A stretch of DNA of 64,000 bases from Dendrocalamus latiflorus (Eukaryota > Streptophyta > Magnoliopsida > Poales > Poaceae). The position numbers and the translations under genes are program-made. The DNA lies in assembly GCA_017311315.1 (NCBI GenBank), contig CM029632.1, positions 18,774,669 to 18,838,668 of the forward strand, given 5' to 3'. Of the stretch, positions 33,743 through 45,510 are shown piece by piece. A model generated the notes under the pieces. It did not search any database and was not told where the DNA came from. It saw nothing but the letters and a program-made list of their open reading frames with translations. How positions within the stretch are numbered: position 1 is the stretch's first letter; each line of letters opens with the position of its first letter.

Positions 33743-36700
33743 TGTCGGAACCCGGAGTAACGACTCCTGGATCCTCTGTGTAAATCGCACTAGTCCAGGA
33801 TCAGCTAGTGCACACAGTCACAACAAAGATAATAACCAAGCACAAATGACTCAATATATTAAATAAAGGGTACGGCCTTATGGCCAAGTCTTACATCAAC
33901 GCCCATTGGCAAAATAAATAAAGGAAATAACTGCGGAAGCAAACTGATAAAAGCGAAGCCCAAGCCTGCCCACAGGCAAACGACAGTAAGACGCGGCCTA
34001 TTCGTCCAGATCTTCACCGTAGTTGACATCATCTTCCTTTGTGTGGAAAAAGCAACGTGAGTACAAACTTGTACTCCGCAAGTCACCCGGGAAAATGCAA
34101 CATAATGAGAAGGACTTCAATGGAAGGCTTATAGGGTTAGTTTGCATAAAACAACATTTATGAAATACAGTAAATAGATTGAAATTGCTGAATTTAATAC
34201 CGTAAGTAAAAGCATAACTTGTAGTAGAAAGTAATACCGTCAGTGCCGGCTCCGACCAAACACCAACCTATCCACGGGCATCCCACCCGGACCACCTTTT
34301 CCAAAAGATCACGCATGGATTCCATCCATCCACACGCTTTCACTGCGCAACTCTGATGAATTCCATCCATTCACCAGATTTCAATCTCTCACGGATTCCA
34401 TCCATCCGCAAGGTTTTCATCTCTCGTGGATTCCATCCATCCACAAGGTTTTCAAAAATATTTTGAAAATCAAAATCTAATCTATGAAAAACTTTTACTC
34501 AGCATGCCCATGACCGTGGGCACGGCTATCCAGGATAGATTATACACTCTGCAGAGGTTGTACAGCTTTACCCACAAGACACGATCATCCTTTTGTGCCA
34601 CGCGAGTTACACACTTCCTTAGGTGTGCGGCAAGGAGTCGTGACAAAGCCTTTACAATGCAAAGCCTTCAACCTGGTCGAGCCAACTCTAAGGTTTCACC
34701 CCAGTAAGGAATCCACCAGACCGGGACCCCCTCTTGAGCCTAGACGAGACTTCTCATGGCTTAACCACGCTGGCCCAAGTGAGACTTCACATGGCACCAA
34801 CCACGCTCACTTTCAACCTACAACTCGACTCAGATTGGGACTTCACAAATTATTCAGCCAGGGCTGTCCCATACCAGCCATGTGGTAGTACGATTAGGGC
34901 TTTGCAACAGTAGCTCACAGACCGGTCCTTAATTGACTCAGGCCCAACCACATACCCCCGTGCACGACAATCAACCACTGCGGCTCCAACCAACAGGGCA
35001 TGCCTGCACCCACCACTCTAACCAATTGCCTAAGTCTAAACCGGTTTTATATTTGTTTTCAAAATATTTCATAATCCTCCTTGACTCACCAAAGTCAAGA
35101 GTTCATATCATTTTATGTAAACAGGGTTATCATTTTATGTGAAAGATATCCCAAAACAAAATTATATCTAAGCAGTCTAAGCATTTGATATAAATTCCTC
35201 TAGCCAACACTAAAGTATTAACTAGAGTTTGAATCTAGGGTGACAAGGTGTAAGTATTTGCAATGTCAAAGGAGGAATTAACAAGTAGGTATAACTAAAT
35301 TTAAAACTGAATTGAAATACGCTGAATAAAAATATGCATGCAGAATAATTTAAATCAAAATAATTTTATTTTGAAATCTGGGATCAACATGATCAAGGAG
35401 GGTGACTTGCCTTGCTCTTCGAATTTGCACAAATCTTCGCCGAAGAAATCTCCCGAATCGTCGAAGTCTACACGTGAAAATAACCCACTAAATTCAAATA
35501 AATTCAAATTAAATTCAAATTGACTTCAAATATTTGAATTGAGGCTATAAATGGATAGAGGGGAATTTTTTGATGAATTTAGAAATTTGAATGGGCCAAA
35601 TCGGAGTTAAAACGAGGGGGAACGGGCTCCGGGAAATTTGAAAAGAGAGAAAATGGAAAAAGAGGATTTTTGAAATTATTTTCCTAAAGGAAAATCAGAA
35701 TTATTGCGTCAGCAGAGGATTTAATTTCAGCCAAATTATTTTTCAACTGAAAAATTGGATTTCTGCGTCAGCATTGCATCAGCAAGGGGGTGGTCTAACT
35801 GACCGGTGGGCCCTGAGTCTATGGACCGGGCCCATGGACCGGGACGGATCCGAGGTGGCAGGGGTGGAGGAGCTCGCGCACGTGGCGCTGACGGGGCGGA
35901 ACAGAGCCGACGCGGCGGCCACCGAGCAGCCACGTGGCGGCCACGTGGCACGGCGCACGGGCGTGGCCGGCCGGAGGCGCACGGGGGCCGGGACCTCGCC
36001 GGCGAGCGGCGGCGCGACTGCCGGCGGCGAGGGGCGGAGGAGGTAGAGGAGGCGCGGGGGAGTGCGGTGGTGGGGGTGGCGGTTACCAGAGACGGCGAGG
36101 AGTTGCCGGCGGCGAGCGTGGCGGCGAGGGCGTTCGGGTCCTTAGGCGCGACGGAGCTCCGGTGACGCTCGAGCCGGGCGGAAGGCGGGGGAGCTGCGCA
36201 CGGGTACGGGGAGGTCGAGGGAGGCGTCGGCGAGACGTGAGGAGCTTCGGCTCGCCGGCAATTCCTCGCCGAACGTCGGAGGCGGCGGCGGAGATGAACG
36301 CGCACGGCGCCGAGGCTCTCAGGGGGCGGAGAGGGGAAATGGTGGGCAGAGAGAGGTGGAGTGGGAGGAAGCGGAGCTTGGGGGCCAATTTATAGGGGCG
36401 GAGGGGCACGGGGGCGCCGCGGATTTCTCGCCGGAGCGACGGGGTCATGGCGGCGGTTGCGGGCGGAGTTGGGGAGGTTGGCGCGAATCCGGCGGGGAGG
36501 GGGCGCGCGGGTCCTGCGGGGGAGGTTGGGGAGTGGGCGGTGCACGCGGGAGGTGGGGGAGTGGCGCGCGCACGGGAGAGAGGGGAGCCGGGAAGGGCGG
36601 GCGGTCGGTGCGAGCGGCGGCGACGCGAGGTGGAAGAGGAGGCGGGGAAGACGACCCTGACGAGTGGGGCCCGGGGTGCAGAGAGGGAGGAGCGTAGAGC

Positions 36701-37428
36701 GGCTGACGGGCGGGACCGGGTTGGCAGAGAAGGAAGGGGAGAAGGGGGCGCCGACAGGTGGGCCCAGGCTGGCAGAGAGAGGAAAGGGCGAATGGCGCGG
36801 ATTGGGCCGACGCGGGGAGAGGGGGAGATCCGGGCCGGACGCGTGTCGCGAGGGGAGGAGGGGAAGGCGCATCCGGGCGGGTGGCGTGGCCGGCATCTGG
36901 CTGTCCACGTGGCGGCCGGAGGGAGGAGGTTGGGATTTGATTTTCATTTTTGATTTTTGGATTTTTCAGAAAAGCCTCAACAATTCAAATGAGCTCAGAA
37001 AAATACAAAAATAACTCCAAAAATTCCAGAAAAATTCTGAGAACCTTCTGTACACTTTTTGGACTTAATAAAAATATTTCCAACTAATGTTGGTACATAA
37101 TTTTCATACTTTAAATTACTTTTTAATTTCAAAATACATTTTTAAACTCCAGAAAATCCAGGGAACCAGATAAAAGCCAAATAACTCCAAATAATTAATT
37201 TGAATTAGGATTTTTATAGAAAATCAATATATCTTTTTATTTAATAATATTTTTAGGTTTTCCTGAAAATGCTTTTCGAATCCAGCTTTTTCAAAAACAG
37301 AAATCCAGGGCAAATCCAACTTTAAACTTTAGGCACAACAATACTTAAATTTAATTCAGATTTTATTTTAATATTATTTATTTATTCATTACTTCATTCT
37401 AATTTTAATAAAAACCTGGGCTGTTACA
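33743..37428 (-). mobile_element. 3.7-kb solo LTR of a Ty3/gypsy-type retrotransposon
   Basis: On the minus strand the element begins TGTAACAGCCCAGG and ends GGGTTCCGACA (plus-strand TGTCGGAACCC...CTGTTACA). The five bases GTAAT occur exactly on both sides (33738-33742 and 37429-37433). There is no gag, pol, primer site or second LTR, so it is a solo LTR left by recombination. It has a GC-rich core at about 35770-36950 (promoter-like) flanked by AT-rich arms, and a short tandem array of TTCCATCCATCC units with 35-41 bp spacing at 34320-34455. A block with GCCCATGACCGTGGGC and CTTTACCCACAAGA is shared with the second solo LTR. Open frames in the GC core are spurious. Confidence 0.85.
34316..34455 (+). 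repeat. four-unit minisatellite inside the first solo LTR
   Basis: TTCCATCCAT recurs at 34320, 34361, 34396 and 34431. The last two units share CCGCAAGGTTTTCA/CCACAAGGTTTTCA and are 35 bp apart. Confidence 0.8.
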
Positions 37429-37433
37429 GTAAT

Positions 37434-37738
37434 CTTGTTTTCAGTTTGGTGGTTGTAGTCGTATGCGAGTTGGTGGTCATAGTCATATACGAGTTAGTGG
37501 TCGTAGTCGCGTTCGAGCTCGTGTACGAGTATGATTCAGTTCTTCGAGTTCGTGTCATAGTCGTAGAAGTCAAGTCGTAGTCAAGTCCGTTTCTTAGTCG
37601 TAGAGCCGAGTATAAAAGAGGGCATTGTAACGAGGGAATAGAGTAAGAGAAAGCGATCGATGTGATCGAACAGAGAGAAATAAAGAAGAGAAAAAAGAGT
37701 GGTTTTGGCTCCAGGAAATCTATCGAGTATCGAGTTTG
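37434..37738 (+). other. retroelement-like leader with TATA box
   Basis: Contains repeated GTGGTCGTAGTCG motifs and a strong TATA (GAGTATAAAAGAGG) at about 37608. It continues the host sequence from 33742. No coding region is recognised. Confidence 0.4.
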
Positions 37739-38120
37739 ACGTGGTTGTAAATGAGTCACGACCACAGCGATCGAGCAGAGGTGTCTGCAGGAGCTGAAGA
37801 CGTGGTCGTAACGAGTTACGACCATGGTCGCGGAGCAGAAGACATGGTTGTAAATGGGATATGACCACAATAATCAGGTCTTCAACGTGGTTGTAAGCCT
37901 TACGATCACGGCGGTTGACAGAGTCACAGCGTGGTCGTAATCGAGTTACGACTACGGTGATCGAGCATACTACGTGGTCAAAGGAGTGTAGCGCAGTGTG
38001 AACGTGGTCGTAACTTTTGTTAGCTGAAGTTACGAGTACGTGGTCGGAGCAGCTACAACGTGGTTGTAGCCAGAATCTGAGTGGTTATAACGATTGCTAG
38101 GGTGGTCGTAACTGCAACAT
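37739..38120 (+). repeat. array of GTGGTCGTAAC hairpin modules
   Basis: Variants of GTGGT(C/T)GTAA recur at about 37741, 37802, 37846, 37885, 37932, 37999, 38060 and 38100. Several are paired with an inverted GTTACGACCA nearby. The best is TGGTCGTAAC (37803-37812), then GA, then GTTACGACCA (37815-37824), a perfect 10-bp stem. Found downstream of the TATA at 37608, so it would lie in any transcript from it. Confidence 0.75.
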
Positions 38121-38627
38121 GGACTAACATTTTCTATGAATTGGATGAATATGTTAGGTTCCACAAATGAAGATGACTTGGGATGACTTCATGTGTTGAA
38201 AATCATCAAGTCAAGATGTGTAATGGAAGATGGCTTCATACGTTGAAAAACATCAAGAAGAAGATGCATCATGAGTTGATGTATGTCCAAGAGGAGATGA
38301 TTATGTGTAGATCATCAAGTCAAGTGAAGACCCATCATGTGTTGATGGAGCTCAAGTGAAGAATGCATTATGAGTTGATGCATGTCAAGACGATGACCTG
38401 GATTTGAAGTGACGATGTACGTTATCAAGCTTCAAAAGGATACTCAAGGCAAATGTATTACTAGCTAGAGTTAAGGATGTGTTCCTAGTCTTTTACCGGT
38501 ATTGGTGTTTGGTTGGAAGACCGGGTTGTTAGTATAGGTTGTCATACTATTAAGAGGGATCATGTTAGTAGTTTGATTCTCATCATGTGTTGATAGCTCA
38601 ACCTCACTTGCTCTAGCTCTTTTTAGC
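38121..38627. other. degenerate tandem-repeat sequence, no gene
   Basis: Repeated phrases such as ATCATCAAGTCAAG and CATCATG(T/A)GTTGATG recur at irregular spacing. Non-coding as far as I can tell. Confidence 0.4.
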
Positions 38628-38890
38628 ATGATACTTGTATTTGTGAATGTGTTTTGCAAATAGTTGAAGCTCATGTGTTGAATCCCTGTAACATGGGATT
38701 ATACATTGCAAATGTGTTTTGTAAGTATTCGAAATCCATGTTTCCTACTCCTTGTGGTATGATGCTTATATTTGCAAATGTATTTTGCAAATAGTTGAAG
38801 CTCATATACAATTCTTGTAGTATGTGACTTTGGTTTGTGAATGTGTTTTGCAAACGCGTTAAGTCCATGTACCTATTCCTTATATCATAA
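38628..38890 (-). repeat. 65-bp minisatellite, four degenerate units
   Basis: Units contain TTTG(T/C)(G/A)AATGT(G/A)TTTTGCAAA and repeat about every 65 bp. On the minus strand they encode repeats of the kind M(S/D)F(N/E)YLQNTFxN, with one frame change, so the array was perhaps once translated or only looks so. No known family. Confidence 0.7.
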
Positions 38891-39184
38891 TTTTAAAAGT
38901 GTGGAAATGAACTTTTTACGGTGCTACCTTTTTCTGATCTCTACACACATCAGGAACTACGCGGAATGCTACAACTCAAGTCCAAATGATTTGCAACATT
39001 TACATGACACCAACCAAATGATCATCTCATGCAACCCGCACATAGAACCCAGCACATCAATGACCAGCCCCGCGAGCCTACACCACTCCACACCGAATGG
39101 GGAAACTAGGAGGAGCAGACAGGTCTTAGCATAACAACATGACACATTAAGTGGTTCAACGCCCCAAAATTGAGCTTATAGTTT
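38891..39184. other. unassigned sequence left of the second solo LTR
   Basis: No exon is recognised. I searched it for the second exon of the metaxin fragment (43895-44072) and did not find it. Confidence 0.4.
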
Positions 39185-41570
39185 TGTAGGAGCCCAGATA
39201 TTAACATCCGGAATCCACTGTGTTTTACAGCACTATTCCCTGGATCAGTAGATAGTGCTCACAGATTACAGTTCTGAATATCAAAGTTCATATCATGCAG
39301 AAACGTAAATATAATAGTAGACTTACTCATGGGCCGATTAGGCCGAAATCAATAAATTGCAGCAGCGGAAGAACGAAGCACACAGGTGGGACCTTCAGGA
39401 CATGCCCACAGGCAGCCAACTGGAGGTTCGCGACCTAGCCCTTGACATCTTCATCTTCTTGGCCAGCTTGTCCAATCTTGTTGCTGAGACGAGGTGATTT
39501 GATTTCCTGATTCTGAATTTTTGTCGCAAAAGCGAGCATGAGCACTCCGACCCCGTGCTCCGCGAGCCAATACACAAAATGCAATTAAATAGTATGCATG
39601 GCTTATCAAAGGAAGGCTCGGGTTATTTTATTTTTGCGTAGAGTGCTTTTGAATACAATTACTTAAAAATCCCTAAGACCTAGCAATTTGAACCAAATCA
39701 TAATGTACAAGGAATTGCATTATTAATATCGATTCAGATTCCATCCACCGTTACATGGCATCTGCACCATATAGCCATTTCTTCAGCGTTATAGCCGCTT
39801 AACTTACCACTGGGACGACACCCAGGACAATTCCAAACCAGGGCAGTCCTTCGCCCTTCACTTTTCCATTCCCACCCACAAAACATTTTGAAATAGAACT
39901 ATATCTGGTTAAGTTCCCATGTCCGCCCATGACCGTGGGCATGGCTATTCGAATAGTTTCGACTCTGCAGAGTTTGCACACTTTACCCACAAGAGATAGA
40001 TCTACTCGTTGCCCCACATGATTCCTTAGCCATGTGGTTGAATAGACTATCACAGGGTCTTTACAATGCATAGTCCACTGTGGTTACGCCCGCTAAGGTC
40101 AACCTTCCGTAGTAATATTACACATATGCCGGGAAGGGTCCCTCGTGAGCCATCACGGGCAAAGGCGAGGAATATTACGCATCCATTCCTTTGCTCGTGG
40201 TCATACCTTCACGTAACCACCTTGACGCTACACAAATTAGTTAACCCTGCCTACATTTTGCCAGCTTGTGGTTGTACTGTTTTACACGGGTTGACATGAC
40301 AAGATTCAGTCCTTAGTATTATCTGAGCGGTTCTACCACACTCCACAATTTTGTGCATTCCTTCACACCACATACCAGCCCCCAAACCATCCGCTCAGAT
40401 ATTAAAGCATGTTGGGGTTTTTGGAAACATAAAATAACCATATCCAACATTTATCAGTCATTACCACCATGACTGCCCAACCAAGTTTTCTCAGGATTAA
40501 AAGTGATGCTTGGGCGCTCTCGCGCTCATGAGTATCTAAACAATACTACGCATGGCATATAATTACGGACTTATTTTTGAAAGGTTACTATTATAATTTG
40601 TGCTAGGGCGACAATGTTCACATGTTCAAATATTTCAAAGGAGGGGTAATATTAACCAAGTACACAATGGGATATAACTAGAATCTTAAATTAACATGTA
40701 TTTGCATATAACATAACAACATGCAATTTGATAATTTAAACAAAAGTAATTTGCAGAAAACGTAGGTTCAACATGATCAAAGTATTGACTCGCCTGGCGC
40801 GGTTTTACCGCAGTCTTGAGCTCACATAATGCTTTCTCATTTGATAGGCTTGAACTTTTTGGTCCTTTGTCTTCACTTTGATACTGATTACGCTTGATCC
40901 GTTGATACTTCGGAACTCCAGTTTCTAATTACGTGCTAAGCAACTGAATTCAAGTAAAGACGAATAACTCAAAAGATCCAAATAAATCCGAATAAACTCA
41001 ATTTACTTTTATTATGAGTTAATGGGTGATTCAACTGATTTGAGGCAAGGCCGGTAGAATACGATGACTTGATCTTTTTACTATTATAACCTCTTTTTAT
41101 TATTTTGTATTTATCAAGGAAATTCCATGAGTCGGGTTAGACCTATAGACTGATGCAGGAGTTTAGTGTACAAGTTTTATATTTAGGGTATGCATTCCTT
41201 GCAAGTTAGGTAAAGGCAAACTGGACTGATGGATGAGATCTGTACTTATTCTATAAATATTTTAGTCGAAGGTATTATAATATGTGGATACCGTTTTGAC
41301 CTTTTAATTTAAGTGCTCTCTGAAAACTACTGATACTCGATATTTTATCCTTTTACAAGTTGAGCCTGCTATACAGGAGTTCATCTTATTATCATTACTA
41401 ACTAATGTTACTATTTAAGATTTCATGACTGGCAGTATATTAACGATAACATATATACATATATATTAGTAGGCTCTATGGTGACCACAAAGTTGTTTGG
41501 TTATTTTTACTAGTGATTTGCACACATGCCCTCCGCATCTCTCTACTCATTTGTGCATATATAGGTATAT

Positions 41571-41571
41571 G

Positions 41572-41633
<62 letters not shown>
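41571..41633. repeat. compound microsatellite (TA)n(CA)n
   Basis: About 32 bp of TA followed by 31 bp of CA, within the second solo LTR. Confidence 0.95.
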
Positions 41634-41634
<1 letters not shown>

Positions 41635-42385
41635 TTTAGTTGTCATTTGGCTTGGCTTTAATTAAAATTTATTTACCTAGCAAAACTTGTCATATGGGGT
41701 TATACATTAATATAGCTACTTAATTAAACCTACTATGGAGATTTTGTTTAACGGCAGTATGTTAGATGCTAGGGTACAGGGTTATTATTTTATGTTTGGC
41801 TATGCAGTGGCTAGTTCTATCTATTTTACCACAATACATGAGTGTATGATTTGCTCCTTAGAAAGCTTCCATTTGCTAAATCATTATTCCATGAGAGCAT
41901 AACCTAACAAGATTGTACTCAATTTACTAGTACGCTTTCAATTAATAGTTAATCTTTAAAACAAATATTCAGAGCACCTTAGTTACTGGCATACGTTGTT
42001 CGATCTAGGATTAAACATTTACTAAATTCGTCTCTAGCTTGAGAAACTTTAGTATTATCTGCGGATTAGTCTCATACTCTTAATATTTGTTGCTTAACAG
42101 AATTCTATCTCCAAGATTTATTGAATGACAATGTGCTAGATATTGAATCATGTATTTTATTTATGACTAAGGGTATGTTTACTGAATTTGGAACATTTAA
42201 CCAATGCAAATTTTCTTTATGACATTTCAGATAATTAACCAAAGTCATCCTTTATTAATACCTTTAATTAAAACTTAGTCTTTTGTTAAATGTTCCAATT
42301 ACATTAGCTACTTATGTACACATGGCTTGGCAATGCAACAGCAAAAAGAAAAAGACTAAAAATCCTAACTAAGCCTGCGGCCGGG

Positions 42386-42448
42386 GGAATCGAACGCGGC
42401 AGCTCCGCTATAAACGCGCGCTGCTGGCCAAGTGGGCGCTGGCTCTAT
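42386..42448 (-). other. tRNA-like Pol III A-box/B-box pair (possible SINE head)
   Basis: On the minus strand, GCGCCCACTTGG resembles an A box. GTTCGATTCC (plus 42386-42395) matches the B box almost perfectly. The spacing places the B box at the tRNA position 53 equivalent. The arms do not fold into a full cloverleaf, so this is not a functional tRNA. It could be a tRNA-derived SINE inserted in the LTR. Suggestive only. Confidence 0.3.
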
Positions 42449-43850
42449 CGGTGAAGGAAGGTGAGTTCAAAATAGAAAAGGTGAGTATAACAGCAGAGCT
42501 CCATTCAGGAGTCGGCCGAAACAGAGGAGCAACGGGAGCAGGGGTAGACAATGGCGCCGTCGGCGAACGGTGGCCGGAGGGGCGTCGGCTACCGGAAAAA
42601 TGGGGTGAGGGGGAGGTGGTAAAGCCACCGGAAGCGACGGGCTGGCCGGAGCAAAGGCGAGGCGGGCGGGCGGCAGAGCTAAGCGGCCGGCAACGGGGTG
42701 GAAAGGGGCGGTGGCACCGGCGTGGAGGGAGGAGGATTTGGCAGGCGCAGGAGCTAGAGGAGGGTAGGGGAGAACTTACCAAAGGGTTAGCCGGGCGGGA
42801 GGTGTGCCGAGGGGAGCTGGCGGCGGAGGCCGGGGTCGGGCGGCGGTGGCGCATGGCGCTGACGGCGCACCGACGGCAATAGCTCCAGCGGGCCGTCGGA
42901 AGTTGTTCAGGATGTCGAGAGGGTGCTCCCTCCGCGGCTAATCGATGGATGGCCAACCGAGGAGGTGGCGGCGGGGAAAATGGCGGCGGCGGCCGGCGTT
43001 GGGGAAAAGGGGCCGTGCGTGAGCTCCGGCGCACCGGAGTCCGATTAACGCGGTGGGGAGGTACACCTGGAGCAGGGACACGCTTCGCCGCGCTTGGGGT
43101 GGTTGGACGTCGCCGGAAGGCCGGGAACGGCACGGAGATGCTGCGGCCGGCGCATGAGTAGAGGTGGGAGAAGAGGCAGGGAAGGAAAAGGGTGGAGCGG
43201 GAACTCCTTATGGTCACAGGGGGCTGCGGAGAAACCGTGGGCGACGGGGAACAAACCGTGGGCGGCGCGATTGCATGGAGGCCACGTGGCGAAAAGGAGC
43301 TGCACACGGCAGAGAGGAAGGAGAGAAGTGGCGCAGGCGCACCGGGGGAGAAGGAAGAGAGGAAAGAGAGGGAGGGAGCGGTCCCGCGCGGCAGAGGGAG
43401 AGAGGCGCGTGCGGGGGCGCGGGCCCGCGGGGCCAGAGAGAGGAAGCGTGGGGGCCGGCTGGGCTGTCGGGCGCGCACGGGTGCTGGGCCGGGGTGACGG
43501 CCGGCCCGGCTCCTTTGTATTTTTTTTATTTTCTTTTTCCTTGTCTTTTGTTTTTGCTTGTGATTATCAATTTCTTTTGCTATTCATTCCATTATTTTCC
43601 TGGGTAAGATTTTATGCTTAATAGAAACACTCTCCTTATATTTTATGGATCATCTTTTGAGATTCTTATTTTAAAATTTTCTTCTCTATTATATAAACAT
43701 GTTTGTTTTCTTCTTGATCCTTTTGTTCTCTGGAACTTTCACCCAAATTCTCAGAAAAATACCGTAACTCCAAATTCAAATAAAACATATTGCAAAAATA
43801 ATTCAAAAGTTTCACATTTTCAAATTTCAAACTTTTGGGATGTTACAAGT

Positions 43851-44072
43851 TTACACAGTATGGTAAGGGAGGCCACATGCGGCAAGAGGCCCACCGGTGT
43901 CAGGGAAAGATGAGTCGACGTGGATGTCGAAGGGGACCTGGGACATGCAGAGGTAGTGGAGGACAGAAAGGCAGGTCGGGCAGGCGGTGGGGAGCCCGAA
44001 GCTAGCCCTCCTCACCACCAAAACCTTCCGCACCGCCTCCTCGCACTCCACTGCCACCGCTGCTGATGCCAT
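43851..44072 (-). pseudogene. metaxin first-exon fragment
   Basis: ATG at 44072 (minus strand) opens a frame with RKVLVVRRASFGLPTACPTC, then SVLHYLCMSQVPFDIHVDSS and FPD. This matches the N-terminus of plant METAXIN, a mitochondrial outer-membrane import component, as I recall it (ASFGLPTACPTCLPVLLYLR, VPFDIHVDxSFPDADHIPYV). After FPDT a donor-like GTGGG occurs at 43894, so the exon is 43895-44072. The rest of the protein is not found. The second solo LTR lies only 43 bp further on, and nothing metaxin-like follows it. Fragment or dead gene. Confidence 0.72.
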
Positions 44073-44929
44073 CGCCGGGAGTGTTGGTTGGGGTTTCGCA
44101 GAAGGACGAGGGGATTTGGGCTAAGAGAAAAAGGGTTTATGGGTTGGCTGGCCCTGTGTGGTAAAACTTCTTCAACCCCTCCTTTGGATCTTGGAGAGCT
44201 GTATCAAACACTTAGCTTTTTAAAATGATTTGATTCTACTTCTTGCGAGGAACAAAATTGAAATGAAGTTGCGAGGAGAAGCCACTAGGTATACCCCCAC
44301 CCGTCCATCTCACGTAACCCGATCCCCATTCACATCTCCTCTCTGCTCGGCCCAGAAGACCAGGTGATTTCGTGACCAGTGCATGTCCTTCCTCGACCTC
44401 TCCTCCCGTCTAATAGCCCCAATATTTTTCAGATCTGAGACTCAAAATTCTTGGGTGTACCCTAATATTTTTTTTAAAATGTGGATCTGGTTCTTGTTCA
44501 TGTGAGTAGTACTCCTGTGCCAGTCAAAGTTTCAGATAAAACTTTTCATGATGTAGTGTTAGCATTACTGAATATTTTCACCTCTCCCGAACAGAGGATT
44601 CTGCACATGTATATTATGGTCTGGTGTACAAGGCTGCATGAGATGAATGATGTTGCTTGTTGTTCAATCAGGCACAGGGCTCTAGTGTGTGTATGCTGTT
44701 CATATATGCTTGGTTTATTGCTTTTTGAAATGAAAAAAAAATGATGAGTACATGATATGAAAAAAATGCTTTATTCATATGTGCTATGTGTAATTATTTT
44801 TCATGAATCCTCGATATAAGATATGAGCCCTAGTTGATTCTGTGTTGGGTGATCTGAGCATTTAATGCTAGCTTGTACATGTCCACGAGATCTTTTTTGC
44901 TTGTTCAGAGATGAAATGCTGCTGGTTGT
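44073..44929. other. unassigned sequence beside the metaxin fragment
   Basis: The first part may be the metaxin 5' flank on the minus strand. From 44450 on I see no gene or element. Confidence 0.35.
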
Positions 44930-45510
44930 TACAGATAAATCGTCACCGAAGTATTAGAGGTGGGCTTCCGGGGCAGGCAGCGAGGCCACGTCGCCCCCTC
45001 GCTCCCCCCGGCCGGCGCGTGTCGCCCGTTTTCGCGTACGGCCGGGGAGGCAATTCCCTCCGGTTTTCTGAAAATTACGTAAAGGTCCTTTTTTCTCGCG
45101 GATAGGTCCTTGCAAGTTTTTTCTTTGGAAAAAATTTTGGATTGCGCCCGGCGGGTTTCCGAAATTGCGTATAGGTCCTTATTTACTTACGTACAGGTCC
45201 TTACAAGTCCTCGATTTTTCCCAAAAAAGTCCTTTTGTTTTTCCGAAATTGCACACGGGTCCTCGATTTTTTCCTCGATTTTTTTATGAAACTACCTGCG
45301 AATTGTCGTCTCTTTTGCTTCGATCCACACGGTGGCTGGCGTGGCGTGGCGCCACGCCTACGTGGCTAGTTGTTATAAATAGGGGTACCATAGCCTATTT
45401 GTCTCCAATCTCACTCTTATATTTTTGGAGTTAAACTACTAGATAAACACTTTTCAAACACAGCTTCAGATTCTAAAAAAGTAAATCATCAGAAAATTCA
45501 GAACAGAAAC
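44930..45510 (+). mobile_element. LTR-like promoter region with repeated AGGTCCTT motifs
   Basis: Phrases such as AAATTGCGTATAGGTCCTT recur four to five times between 45080 and 45270. These are followed by a perfect 16-bp palindrome GGCGTGGCGCCACGCC (45343-45358) and a TATA box TATAAATA (45374-45381). The layout resembles the U3/R of a plant LTR retroelement. No partner LTR or coding region is seen, so the family is unknown. Confidence 0.4.

Larger units (their letters stand above)
39185..43847 (-). mobile_element. 4.7-kb solo LTR, related to the first
   Basis: The plus strand runs TGTAGGAGCCC...GGGATGTTACA; on the minus strand it begins TGTAACATCCC. AGTTT flanks it exactly on both sides (39180-39184 and 43848-43852). 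No internal retroviral-type region is present. It has the same layout as the first solo LTR: an AT-rich right arm, a GC-rich core at about 42390-43500, then a long AT-rich left arm. The shared block (CCCATGACCGTGGGC near 39926, CTTTACCCACAAGA near 39970) shows the two families are related. It is about 1 kb longer, and the sequence around 41100-42380, including a microsatellite, may be a nested insertion. Confidence 0.82.

Noticed and set aside
35736..36953. Many long open frames on both strands in the GC-rich core of the first solo LTR
   Set aside because: Open on nearly all frames because of GC content; Arg/Gly/Pro/Ala-rich products without domains, inside an LTR.
42370..42450. A functional tRNA gene on the minus strand
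   Set aside because: Internal promoter boxes fit, but acceptor and anticodon stems do not pair convincingly.
42408..43621. 356-codon minus-strand frame and others in the second solo LTR
   Set aside because: The same GC-core effect. Located inside an LTR bounded by a target duplication.
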